Shown one piece after another: positions 26,943 to 35,517 of a stretch of 64,000 bases of DNA. The position numbers and the translations under genes were made by a program. The stretch is taken from NCBI RefSeq assembly GCF_021026095.1, contig NZ_JAJNCU010000003.1:124001-188000 (forward strand). Direction: 5' to 3'. This DNA comes from Salinicoccus halitifaciens (GTDB taxonomy: Bacteria; Bacillota; Bacilli; Staphylococcales; Salinicoccaceae). The notes under the pieces are model-generated. The model searched no databases. It saw only the letters and a list, made by a program, of their open reading frames with translations, and had not been told where the DNA came from. Numbering within the stretch: position 1 is the stretch's first letter; each line of letters begins with the position of its first letter.

Positions 26943-28790
26943 TTATGATTTCTTCTTGACCTGAGCTACATTCAACGCCATATAGATGGAGAACAACGCT
27001 TTGGTATCATCCATTTCAACACCCAGGAGGTCACTGATCTTTTCCAGCCTGTACCGGAGGCCGCTGATCGACATCGCCATCGCCTTTGAAGTTGCATTGA
27101 TGCTCATGCCGTTCTCGATGTAATATTTCAGAGTATCGGTCAATTCATCATGCTTGTCGGCCTCCAACAGATCCCCGATCTGGCTCTCGACGAACCTGTT
27201 CAGCATCGACTGATCGGAAATCTGGAACAGCAGCTTTTCCACACCGAGATCGTCGTAATAGAGGATATTGCCCCCGCTGTCATCCGTCCTGGTGTTCAGT
27301 GCAATTTCCGTCTCTTTATAAAGATCCGGGATGGAACGGATATTGTTCTCAACGGAACTGACGCCTACATCGAATTTGTAATTTTTATATTTTTCTTTGC
27401 AGTGCTTGAGCAGTGCGTTGATCATGCCCGCCTTATCCTTCATCATTATATTATCCGGCCGCTCTTCAAGTGCAACGATCAATTGGCTGAACTTATAGGA
27501 GGCAAAAGTTTCAATGCCCCGTTGCTTGAAGAACAGGTTGACGTGTTTCAGCACCTTCTCATTCGCTTCTATCTCAAGATTCAGCTCGTCTTCGTTACCT
27601 ATCTTCTCCATCGTGAAGACCCAGTAATCCCCTTCCGGATCGAAATCGAGGTACTTTGCGACCTTGTACAGTTCATCCTCATCCATTTTTTCATCGAGAA
27701 TATCAGCAAGGAAACTCCTTCTGATATTCTGGGCTGTCTGGATCCGGATATTCTCATGGAGCAGCACTATGGAGGCGGTGAGCGAAGTCTGGTCTATGAT
27801 CATATATTCAAGCGGTGTCGGCCTGCTTCCCCCGGTATAGATGAATGAACAGTAGCCCCGGATTTTATTTTCAAAGTAGATCGGGGTCCTGAGCAGCCCT
27901 TCACCGCCGGATAATTCGAAGAAATGCGTGACCCTTGTATCCAGTTCACTCAGATCGAAATCGATTGTTGTGCCATTGCACTTTGCTGTAATATTGTGAT
28001 TCTCATCTTCGATGAAAATCGGCAGACCTGTCGTGTTATGCAGCAGTTCGGCGATGTTCTCAAGCTCCTTTTTCGACAGGATGATTTCCATCATCTGCTT
28101 ATGGACATCATGTGCCGTCGTCAAATAATCCCTTTCCCTTTTCAGTTTTGCAGTGACTTCATCAAGCTCCTCTATGACACTCGAGGACTGGTAATATGTG
28201 TTTTCATGCTCATCTGCGCCCCAGTCTTCAATGGGTTTGCAGACCATTTCACAGTTATCATCCCCCACCGCCATGCATTTCGTCTCCTTGACGAGCATCG
28301 GCCGGCCGAGTGCACTGGATAAGTAACCGCTTGCAAAACCGCAAAGCGTATGGCAGACCGGCTGATCGGCGGGCCCCGCAAATTCCAGCTGCTTTTCAAC
28401 TTCATACGAGTTGTACCAGGCGGCACGGATGTAGTTCATTTCCTCTTCATCATCATATTTCATCTCTTCGACGATGACATCATCCAGATGACCGTGCATT
28501 TTATGAAGCATCGGGCCGGCCCTCACAAGTTCCTCTTCACTTTTCCAGTTCAGTTCCCTCATCTTCTGCCCTTCAGTGACGCCTGTATGCCAGCCATATC
28601 TTATAAATACGCCCTTCGTCCGGTCCTCCCCGATGCTGAAGACCAGCTCCTGCCTTAAAGCATGCAGCGCGGAGACCGGTATGCTCACTGTGCGGTTATG
28701 GAAGATACGGGACAGCTGATCGTCCGGCAGCTTCAAAACTTCCTCCAGATCCCTCACTTCATTTCTTTGGTCATTCACATTGTAAGTCAT
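26943..28790 (-). CDS. Aromatic-sensing regulator: XylR_N + V4R + PucR-type C-terminus
   Basis: A 615-residue regulator. Residues 1-115 resemble the XylR/DmpR aromatic-sensor N-domain (VSIPVSALHALRQELV, IRYGWHTGVTEG). Residues about 120-188 are a V4R domain with the cysteine set C146, C150, C172, C180, C184 that binds zinc in DmpR-type proteins. A coiled coil (about 205-245), a GAF-like region and a PucR/CdaR-type effector part follow, ending in a helix-turn-helix (about 560-608, NATSKAMAMSISGLRYRL). XylR and DmpR have a sigma-54 AAA+ domain in its place. It is the likely activator of the flanking catabolic genes. Confidence 0.85.
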   Translation of the reverse strand: MTYNVNDQRNEVRDLEEVLKLPDDQLSRIFHNRTVSIPVSALHALRQELVFSIGEDRTKGVFIRYGWHTGVTEGQKMRELNWKSEEELVRAGPMLHKMHGHLDDVIVEEMKYDDEEEMNYIRAAWYNSYEVEKQLEFAGPADQPVCHTLCGFASGYLSSALGRPMLVKETKCMAVGDDNCEMVCKPIEDWGADEHENTYYQSSSVIEELDEVTAKLKRERDYLTTAHDVHKQMMEIILSKKELENIAELLHNTTGLPIFIEDENHNITAKCNGTTIDFDLSELDTRVTHFFELSGGEGLLRTPIYFENKIRGYCSFIYTGGSRPTPLEYMIIDQTSLTASIVLLHENIRIQTAQNIRRSFLADILDEKMDEDELYKVAKYLDFDPEGDYWVFTMEKIGNEDELNLEIEANEKVLKHVNLFFKQRGIETFASYKFSQLIVALEERPDNIMMKDKAGMINALLKHCKEKYKNYKFDVGVSSVENNIRSIPDLYKETEIALNTRTDDSGGNILYYDDLGVEKLLFQISDQSMLNRFVESQIGDLLEADKHDELTDTLKYYIENGMSINATSKAMAMSISGLRYRLEKISDLLGVEMDDTKALFSIYMALNVAQVKKKS

Positions 28791-28825
28791 AAACCAAGCA
28801 CCCCTTTGTAAAATATGTCGACTAG

Positions 28826-28863
28826 ACAGAATAGATTTAATTATTAGTATATTCTGTACTAAT
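28826..28863. promoter_or_regulatory. Two overlapping dyads in the regulator/reductase intergenic region
   Basis: ACAGAATA...TATTCTGT (28826-28857, perfect 8-bp arms) overlaps ATTAGTA-N7-TACTAAT (28843-28863, perfect 7-bp arms). The second has the same right arm and spacing as the dyad at 22476-22496. The region lies between the divergent regulator and flavin reductase genes and could mediate autoregulation and activation. Confidence 0.5.
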
Positions 28864-28966
28864 CATACTACCTTTTTAGCATAGTTGATAGCTTATATTT
28901 ACATTCAGCCGGTGGTAGCATGTAAGTATCCTATCCAGAGGGCACATATCAGAAATCACACTGAGT

Positions 28967-28980
28967 TGGTAGCGATTTCA
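28967..28980. promoter_or_regulatory. CcpA cre-like site upstream of the flavin reductase operon
   Basis: TGGTAGCGATTTCA fits the relaxed cre consensus and is the third such site in the aromatic cluster, about 80 bases upstream of the reductase ATG. Confidence 0.4.
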
Positions 28981-29058
28981 TTATAGGCAGTAGAAGCATA
29001 TTATGCAATCAATAGCACACTCGGATAATTATTAAAAAAATTCAAGGAGGCAATTATA

Positions 29059-29541
29059 ATGGAAGATCGTCAATTCAGAAACGCAATGGGTAAATTTGCT
29101 ACAGGTGTCAACGTAATCGCAACGGAGGTGGATGGTGAAGCATACGGCATGACGGCCAATGCATTCATGTCCGTCTCACTCGATCCAAAGCTCATCGTCA
29201 TTTCAATCGGAGATAAAGCAAAAATGCTCGAGCGCATCAGGGAGAGCGGCAAGTTCTCAGTCAACGTATTGTCATGCGAGCAGCAGGAAGAATCCATGCG
29301 CTTTGCAGGCCAGAAGCAGTTCGAGGACAAGTTCGAATTCGGTGAACTCGCAGGTGTGCCGGTCGTTGAAGACGCGGTATGTCAGCTGTCATGCGAAGTG
29401 TACAACGAGCACACGGAAGGGGATCACGTCCTCTTCATCGGCAAGGTCAACGACCTGACATTGACCGACGGCGAACCGCTCATCTTCAACTGCGGCAAGT
29501 ACAGGGAGCTCAAAGAACTGGAACTGGAAGAAGTCAGATAG
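29059..29541 (+). CDS. Flavin reductase, small component of two-component monooxygenase (HpaC/PheA2 type)
   Basis: A 160-residue FMN-binding split-barrel protein that reduces FAD or FMN with NAD(P)H and passes it to the monooxygenase at 23742. Typical features are FRNAMGKFATGVNVIAT near the start, GMTANAFMSVSLDPKL (about 33-48) and the SGKFSVNVL strand. AAGGAGG precedes the ATG. It starts a second catabolic operon with the FAD synthetase and hydratase genes. Confidence 0.92.
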   Translation: MEDRQFRNAMGKFATGVNVIATEVDGEAYGMTANAFMSVSLDPKLIVISIGDKAKMLERIRESGKFSVNVLSCEQQEESMRFAGQKQFEDKFEFGELAGVPVVEDAVCQLSCEVYNEHTEGDHVLFIGKVNDLTLTDGEPLIFNCGKYRELKELELEEVR

Positions 29542-29572
29542 ACGCACTTCACTTTTAAGGGGGATGTTGGAA

Positions 29573-30400
29573 ATGGAAATCATACACCTGAAAGATACCA
29601 ATCTGCAGTATTGGCAAACACGTTCAAGGGAAAATGTTGTCGCACTCGGCTTTTTCGACGGGGTGCATAAAGGTCATCAACATGTCATTGATACAGCCAA
29701 AGCAGCCGCGGATGAGAAGAGCGTATCGCTCGATGTCATGAGTTTCTTTCCTCATCCCAAGACAGTGCTCTCAAACGGCAAAATCGTCGTCCAGTATCTG
29801 ATGACGCTGGATGAAAAGGCGAAAGCATTGGAAGCGATGGGCGTGGACCGGTTCTATATCGTCAATTTCACCAAAGCCTTCGCCGCGCTGCCGCCGGAGG
29901 AATATATCGAAGAATATCTCTACAAGTTCGGTACGGTGCATGCCGTGGCAGGATTCGATTTCACATACGGTTCCAAAGGGGCAGGCACGATCGGCACGTT
30001 GTACGAGACATCCGGCCGCAGGATCACAGCGACGGAAATCGGCAAAGTGGAATGTCACGGCGAGAAAGTGAGCTCGACACTGATCCGGGAGATGATCCTC
30101 ACCGGGCGCATGCAGAAAGTGGAGGAGTTGATGGGCAGGCCCTTCACCACCCACACCCGCATTTCAAACGGCTACTTTCAGCATCAGCCGGCATTCATAC
30201 TGCCGGAGAGCGGCTACTATGACGTGATGCTCGAATCACGGTTCCACAAGCTGAAGTGTACATTATATGTAGATAATGAGAACAACCATATCGGCTTTAC
30301 CGACAAGACGCTGTTGAAGCATTTCAACAACAGGAATATCAAGATCACATGGTTCAATAAAACAGCTGCATTTGCGTACAAGCAATATGCCACCGTGTAG
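29573..30400 (+). CDS. Stand-alone FAD synthetase (RibF N-terminal domain)
   Basis: A 275-residue homologue of the FMN adenylyltransferase half of bifunctional RibF. Nucleotidyltransferase motifs are GFFDGVHKGHQ (about 25), FFPHPKT, GFDFTYGSKG (about 125) and SSTLIREMI (about 165). The C-terminus (about 185-275) does not look like a complete riboflavin kinase: the flavokinase GxxPT-type motif is not evident. It would make FAD from FMN for the monooxygenase encoded in the same cluster. The frame opens at 29564, but GGGGG is spaced 9 bases from the ATG at 29573. Confidence 0.82.
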   Translation: MEIIHLKDTNLQYWQTRSRENVVALGFFDGVHKGHQHVIDTAKAAADEKSVSLDVMSFFPHPKTVLSNGKIVVQYLMTLDEKAKALEAMGVDRFYIVNFTKAFAALPPEEYIEEYLYKFGTVHAVAGFDFTYGSKGAGTIGTLYETSGRRITATEIGKVECHGEKVSSTLIREMILTGRMQKVEELMGRPFTTHTRISNGYFQHQPAFILPESGYYDVMLESRFHKLKCTLYVDNENNHIGFTDKTLLKHFNNRNIKITWFNKTAAFAYKQYATV

Positions 30401-30415
30401 AAGGAGATCAGCATA

Positions 30416-31189
30416 ATGCCAGATATCAAGAAATTAGCAGATGAAATATATGAAGCAGAAAAGACGGGCGCACCCATCCAGCCGCTCACCAAAAGGCATC
30501 CGGAGCTCACAGCTGCGGATGCTTATGCGGTCCAGCTGAAATATGCCGGACGCCGGATGGATGACGGCGCGGTCGTCAAAGGCAAGAAGATCGGCCTGAC
30601 GTCCAAGGCTATGCAGGAGATGCTCGGCGTCGATCAGCCGGATTACGGTCATATCTTCGATGATATGATCTACAAGGAAGGCGAGAAAATCGATGTCGGC
30701 CGGTTCATCCAGCCGAGGATTGAATTCGAGATCGCCTTCGTGCTGAAGGCAGACATCGATGCAGAGAATATCACAGCGGATAATGCAGCGGACTACATCG
30801 ATTACGCGGTGCCGGCTGCGGAACTCATCGACAGCCGGATCGCCGACTGGAAGATCAAGTTCGAGGATACGGTATCCGACAACGGCTCCTCCGCCGGTGC
30901 ACTGCTCGGCGAAAAGCAGCTGAAGCTTGACGATATCGACCTGCCGGCAGAACGGATGGAAATCTTCAAAAACGGCACGAAGATCGATGAAGGCTACGGC
31001 AGCGCGGTGCTCGGCAACCCGCTGGAAGCTGTCGTCTGGCTTGCGAAGTCCCTCGACGAGTACGATATCGGCTTAAAAAAAGGCGAGGTCGTCTTGGCCG
31101 GGTCACTGACCAAAGCGATGGACGTGGAAGCAGGCGATGTATTCGAAGCACATTTTGAGAATCTTGGCCCGGTCAAGGTTGAATTTTAA
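30416..31189 (+). CDS. 2-keto-4-pentenoate hydratase (MhpD/DmpE family)
   Basis: Adds water to 2-hydroxypenta-2,4-dienoate to give 4-hydroxy-2-oxovalerate, the aldolase substrate. The 257-residue FAH-fold protein shows GKKIGLTSKAMQEMLGV (about 58-75), PRIEFEIAFVL (metal-ligand Glu pair, about 102) and GLVLAGSLTKA-like text near the end. The related 4-oxalocrotonate decarboxylase has the same fold. The hydratase is favoured because no tautomerase or semialdehyde dehydrogenase is present. It lies 15 bases after the FAD synthetase gene. Confidence 0.88.
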   Translation: MPDIKKLADEIYEAEKTGAPIQPLTKRHPELTAADAYAVQLKYAGRRMDDGAVVKGKKIGLTSKAMQEMLGVDQPDYGHIFDDMIYKEGEKIDVGRFIQPRIEFEIAFVLKADIDAENITADNAADYIDYAVPAAELIDSRIADWKIKFEDTVSDNGSSAGALLGEKQLKLDDIDLPAERMEIFKNGTKIDEGYGSAVLGNPLEAVVWLAKSLDEYDIGLKKGEVVLAGSLTKAMDVEAGDVFEAHFENLGPVKVEF

Positions 31190-31203
31190 ATTGAATTTAA
31201 ATG

Positions 31204-31236
31204 AACGGACCTCAGTTTGACTGAGGTCCGTTTTTT
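31204..31236. terminator. Terminator between hydratase and alcohol dehydrogenase
   Basis: A 12-bp stem (AACGGACCTCAG and complement), 5-base loop and TTTTTT. It overlaps the end of the convergent alcohol dehydrogenase gene. Confidence 0.85.
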
Positions 31237-32438
31237 ACTTTCATATACATTTCCCTGAATTTTTCCCTCGTGAAGATCACCGGCACCGGGTAGAGCGGAT
31301 TGGCTTCGGCATACGAATGTTCAATCATCTCATCTATATCATCCTCTTCGATTTCGGGGATCGCCTCCCTGATGCCGAGGGCTTTATTCAAATCCCGGAT
31401 ATGTTCTATGAACTTCTGCGCTTTTTCTGCGTCTCCCTGCCCGTCCCGGGAGATTCCCGCTGCATCCGCAAGCCCTGCAAGATCCTTATGGGCCGCTCTT
31501 CCGTACTCTTCAAGGATATAAGGCATGATGATTGCATTCGCCTCACCGTGCGTCACCGGATACCGCGCGCCGATCCGGTGCGCCATCGCGTGGACGTTGC
31601 CGACGTAACCCCTCGTGAACGTCCGCCCTGCAAGGTATGCCCCGTACAGCATATTATCGCGCGCCTTTTTATTATTCCCATCGCAGTAAGCAATAGGCAG
31701 ATTCTCGAACAGAAGCCGGATCGCCTCTTCCGCCATGCTGCGCGTCGCTTTCGTATTGCTGCGGTTGATGTAGGCTTCGACGACATGGCTCACTGCATCC
31801 ATCCCGGTGTGCGCAGTGATCTCGGGCGGGAGGCCCGTCGTGAGTGAGGCATCCAATACGGCGATTTCAGGCACGAGTGCCGGGTCCATGATGGCGTACT
31901 TCGCCCTGCTCTCACTGTCTGTGATGACCGCAGCAAGTGTCCCCTCACTCCCCGTGCCGGCAGTCGTCGGCACCGCGATCACCGGCGGCAGTTTCTTGCG
32001 GACTTTGAGCAGACCGTGATACTGTTTAAGATTCTTGTGTTCCGCATCCACCATCACCGCAGTCCCCTTTGCGCAGTCCAACGGAGAACCGCCGCCGAAA
32101 CCGATGATGGCGTCACAGTTGTTTCCATTATATATATCAGCCGCTTCGATGGCGTTTTGATCGGTCGGATTCGGCACCGTACCGTCGTAGATGAAATACT
32201 CGATATTCTGTGACTTGAGGTCTTCAAGTAAGTCGTCCATCAGTCCGAGGTTTCTGATGCCTTCATCCGTCACGATAAGCACTTTATTGTAATTCCTTGC
32301 TTTTAGAGTTTTGGGAAGAAGCTCGAGCATCCCCTCCCCGCGCAGCAGTACCGGCGGCTTCCAATCAAGGAACTTCACCGCCTGTCTGAGGATCGCCTGA
32401 TAGGTCCGGGCGTAGGTTTTGTAGATTTTGTTCTCCAT
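31212..32438 (-). CDS. Iron-containing alcohol dehydrogenase
   Basis: A 408-residue group III alcohol dehydrogenase. The NAD-binding segment GFGGGSPLDCAKG lies near residue 113. The metal-binding His cluster is seen in MDAVSHVVEAYINR (about 214) and in HAMAHRIGARYPVTHGEANA (about 284-303). It probably interconverts an aldehyde and an alcohol. Being convergent with the aromatic operon, it may handle an aldehyde from it, but no direct evidence links them. AGGTGA precedes the ATG. Confidence 0.9.
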   Translation of the reverse strand: MENKIYKTYARTYQAILRQAVKFLDWKPPVLLRGEGMLELLPKTLKARNYNKVLIVTDEGIRNLGLMDDLLEDLKSQNIEYFIYDGTVPNPTDQNAIEAADIYNGNNCDAIIGFGGGSPLDCAKGTAVMVDAEHKNLKQYHGLLKVRKKLPPVIAVPTTAGTGSEGTLAAVITDSESRAKYAIMDPALVPEIAVLDASLTTGLPPEITAHTGMDAVSHVVEAYINRSNTKATRSMAEEAIRLLFENLPIAYCDGNNKKARDNMLYGAYLAGRTFTRGYVGNVHAMAHRIGARYPVTHGEANAIIMPYILEEYGRAAHKDLAGLADAAGISRDGQGDAEKAQKFIEHIRDLNKALGIREAIPEIEEDDIDEMIEHSYAEANPLYPVPVIFTREKFREMYMKVKNGPQSN

Positions 32439-32503
32439 CTGATCACCTGTCGTTTTTTATAATGCTCTTTCCCTTCGGATGAATGCTTCTAACATGCTGT
32501 GGT

Positions 32504-32529
32504 GTGTAATTTATTGGTATAAAGGGTAA
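32504..32529 (+). promoter_or_regulatory. Sigma-B-like promoter of the small lipoprotein
   Basis: GTGTAA-N14-GGGTAA, one mismatch in each box from the sigma-B consensus, 33 bases before the ATG at 32563. Confidence 0.5.
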
Positions 32530-32562
32530 ATTGTATGTAACATTTCTTTAGGAGTGATATTG

Positions 32563-32736
32563 ATGCTGATGCGGAAGTTTCTGATGACCGGCGGACTGTC
32601 GGCTGTTGTGGTGCTTGGTGCCTGCGGCGGTGAAGAAAATATCGAGACGGACACTGAGACCGAGCCGATCGAGCAGGAGGACAGAGGCGAAGATATTGAG
32701 GAAGAAGAAGGCGAAGACGATACTTCGACGGAGTAA
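32563..32736 (+). CDS. Small acidic lipoprotein
   Basis: A 57-residue protein with a lipoprotein signal (hydrophobic stretch then LGAC at about residue 21) and a mature part of about 36 residues made almost only of Glu, Asp, Thr and Gly. AGGAG is spaced 8 bases from this ATG; the earlier GTG overlaps it. Small acidic lipoproteins of this kind are common in staphylococci and relatives but have no known function. A sigma-B-like promoter and a terminator frame it. Confidence 0.7.
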   Translation: MLMRKFLMTGGLSAVVVLGACGGEENIETDTETEPIEQEDRGEDIEEEEGEDDTSTE

Positions 32737-32746
32737 GGTGATCCGG

Positions 32747-32771
32747 CCGGCACAGGAAGTGCCGGTTTTTT
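32747..32771 (+). terminator. Terminator after the small lipoprotein gene
   Basis: A 7-bp GC-rich stem (CCGGCAC and complement) followed by TTTTTT. Confidence 0.75.
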
Positions 32772-33064
32772 GCTGGTGCGGCGGCATAACTTGGTTGATT
32801 GAAAGTGACTTATTTCATTACTTCCACTAATATACAATATGTCAGCAAAAGAAACCCGACAAGACAACAAACTTATTGGGTCACACTATTTATAAATATA
32901 AAACGCACGGAGATATCTCTCGTCTCTGCGCCTCGAGCAGCCGAGATTAAGATGGGAGTAGAGGCAAGAGAATCTATGACAGGGATTGCAATATTACTAA
33001 ATGGTGTAACCTTTCATTTTTCTTCAATTTTTGCTGTTATGTATTTGAGAGTAACTACATTAAA

Positions 33065-33815
33065 TTATTTATAACATCGATATGATATTTTACCTACTAG
33101 GACAAAACTGTTTGCTCTTTCAAGAAGTTTATTATTAGATGAATCTCTTATATAATCTTGAATCCTTCTTACGAAATCAATATTATGGTCAGAAATCTCT
33201 ACATCTAAATATGTTCATAAATCGACTAAAATACCTTTTAGTAATGATGGTAAATCATTAATTAATGTAATACTAGAAATAGTATGGATTCCTCCCTCCT
33301 CTTTGAACCTATTTATTGATATAATATTGGAAACGAAGGAAGTTTAATATTTCTATAATATTTTGAATATCCTGATAAATGAGTAGATTGAAATATCATA
33401 AGATAAAACTAATTCATTAAATTTTAAAGAAACTACTTACTTTAAGACTTCTTAAATTGCTCCAGCAGATGTATGAATAACATCGCTCAAACTTATGTTA
33501 TATTAATGGTCAACAGTTCAGTCATAATTTGGACGACTGCCTAGAGGTGTATTAATTACGAAGCCTTCTATAAAAGCTAAAACCCATTAACTTAAGAAAT
33601 TTTAAAATTACTTATGAAGGTCATATCCTTTTAAATTCACTCAGTAAGTTATCAAAGGATATATTAAATAAACCCTTATCTGAAAGGAAACAGATGTAAG
33701 TTCCCTGTGATTCAAGCTGTGAAATCATAATTCGAATTCTAATATCAGCTTTAAATCTTCTTCGTTCACTAACTGGATTTGCAGTACTTCTATATCCAAC
33801 ACTTATATGACAAAT
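33065..33815 (-). pseudogene. Decayed unidentified gene
   Basis: Conceptual translation on the minus strand gives protein-like stretches in order: SVGYRSTANPVSERRRF and SQLESQGTYICFLSDKG (about 33803-33635), INTPLGSRPNYD, SLSDVIHTSAGAI, KEEGGIHTISSITLIN and DHNIDFVRRIQDYIRD (to 33065). They are broken by about eight stop codons and at least one frameshift. I do not recognise the family. The density of plausible coding text separated by stops marks an old pseudogene in this AT-rich region. Confidence 0.5.
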
Positions 33816-33923
33816 TTTCTATTAACAATTGATATCAAAAATAACTACCTTGCCCTTCAAAACTAAGATGTTATTGAAAACTATTGAGGCTTCACAATAT
33901 TTTATCATGAAAGGAAGAAAAAG

Positions 33924-34043
33924 ATGTCAGCTAAAAAGGTGAATAACAAACTAAAAAAGTCAGCAAGCACTAAACGGAATTTTGGTACAAAAAGACCACC
34001 AGCTAAACCTCCTAAAAAAGCAGGTAAAGGCAAAAAAAGTTAA
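33924..34043 (+). CDS. 39-residue lysine-rich small protein
   Basis: ATG at 33924 preceded by AAGGAAG. The frame encodes 39 residues, about 40 percent Lys or Arg (MSAKKVNNKLKKSAS... ending KKAGKGKKS). Its stop codon overlaps that of the convergent membrane protein gene. It could be a small nucleic-acid-binding protein, but no family is evident. It is short enough to be chance in AT-rich DNA; the good ribosome site is the main support. Confidence 0.45.
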   Translation: MSAKKVNNKLKKSASTKRNFGTKRPPAKPPKKAGKGKKS

Positions 34044-34690
34044 TCCTCTATATCAACATGAAGTACATAGTATTTTAGTTTATTTACACTATCAAGAACA
34101 ATCTGGGCTTTTTCAAAATTTTCGTCACACTGCTCATTAAAGAGCTCTACGACTTCTTCAAATTCGCTTCTTTCATTTTCCTGTGGGCCATAAAATTGCA
34201 GTATGTCATCTTGTCCTATATATCTAACCGGCCCCTCAATAATGTTATTATTTTCAAAATCAAACACATAAACATAAGGTGTATAAGTTTCAAAGTTATA
34301 TGTGGTTATTGCCTCACTTAAGGCTGATTTTGAATCTTGAAAAAGGGACTTGTTAAAATTAATTTTATTTAATGGTTTAATAATTAATGGCAATATCCAA
34401 AAACCTAGGATTACTGCTACAAGTAATGAGGTCCCAAAAAATGCCAACAACTTTAAACCTAACCTCAGATATTGACTATCCGGTATTATCTCTCTTATAG
34501 AATCAATAGAAATTATAAAACTTAAAGCAATCAGGGTGAGAGCAAAAACTAAGACAGTATAAAGAGAAATCAAATATACTTTATTATGAACATTATATCT
34601 ATGTTCCGAAATTAGAACTTTTTTATATAGAATACTATAGACTATAAATCCGGGTACGCCAGATGTAATTAGCATCAAGATTATGTCCAA
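34040..34690 (-). CDS. Membrane protein of unknown function
   Basis: A 216-residue protein with three predicted membrane helices (about 3-22, 38-62 and 80-105), then a soluble C-terminal part of about 110 residues rich in Glu/Asp and aromatic residues (YTPYVYVFDFENNN, GPQENERSEFEEVVELF). Codon use is AT-rich like the whole 33-38 kb segment, suggesting acquisition. No family recognised; distant resemblance to uncharacterised defence-island or phage membrane proteins cannot be excluded. Confidence 0.65.
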   Translation of the reverse strand: MDIILMLITSGVPGFIVYSILYKKVLISEHRYNVHNKVYLISLYTVLVFALTLIALSFIISIDSIREIIPDSQYLRLGLKLLAFFGTSLLVAVILGFWILPLIIKPLNKINFNKSLFQDSKSALSEAITTYNFETYTPYVYVFDFENNNIIEGPVRYIGQDDILQFYGPQENERSEFEEVVELFNEQCDENFEKAQIVLDSVNKLKYYVLHVDIED

Positions 34691-35373
34691 GTGATAATCA
34701 CCGTCCTTGTATATTTATTTTATCAATAATTAAGACCTATTACTTACACTAGGGTTAAAAATTTTTTAGTAGTTTCATGTGCTTAAGTAGGCTATTTTTG
34801 TGGAATCATAATAAATACATAAATAATGAATTGAAAATAGCGAAAGAGAATTAATGAGATAGCAATTAAAAGATTACCTAAAACAGTAGATCTATTCTTT
34901 CAATCTTATTTAAAATATATAAGGAAAAGCAGTTTCAAGGTATAAGAAAAGAGAAACAAGAAGCTTTGTTTTTGCAAGAGAAACCGGTCATCTTTAATTT
35001 CCAGAGCTCAATATAAATAATTTAATTGATTTATTTGAGAGAATACCTCAGACATGACTTAATCTATAATCATTCAAATAGTTATATCTTTGTTATTGAT
35101 ACATTAGCTCGTATGTACAAATATGTGTATTATTGTCGTCCTCAAAATTGTGTCTACCGATACTCTGCCTTGAAGACTAAAAAAGACATAAAAAAAGCTC
35201 CTTAAGACGTCGTTACATCAAGAGGGTTGCACTTAGATTACACTATTATTATTCTTCTTATATGTAAAGTGGATTAAAAAGCGTTTAGATTTAACCACGA
35301 TGTTGTGATACCAATTCTTTCCGGACTATCTGTGAAATATTCATCCTTAGATTGTTTATCCTTAATTAGAAAG

Positions 35374-35517
35374 TTAATATCTTAACCTTTGTATAATCTT
35401 AGTCATTCTATCTACATCCCGTCGTGTTATGACTCCCATGTAAGAGCTTGTTTTAAAGTTTAATTTATATTCTATCTTTGGTGGTGTCCTTAAAACAATA
35501 TAAGAAAGAGTTGGCAT
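35374..35517 (-). CDS. 47-codon open frame, unidentified
   Basis: An uninterrupted frame from ATG 35517 to TAA, reading MPTLSYIVLRTPPKIEYKLN and ending VDRMTKIIQRLRY. No clear ribosome site. It looks like a piece of a real protein rather than random AT-rich translation, so it may be a surviving fragment. Not recognised. Confidence 0.25.
   Translation of the reverse strand: MPTLSYIVLRTPPKIEYKLNFKTSSYMGVITRRDVDRMTKIIQRLRY

Noticed and set aside
32799-33074. 91-codon plus-strand frame
   Set aside because: No ribosome site and no protein-like pattern; its end overlaps minus-strand pseudogene sequence.
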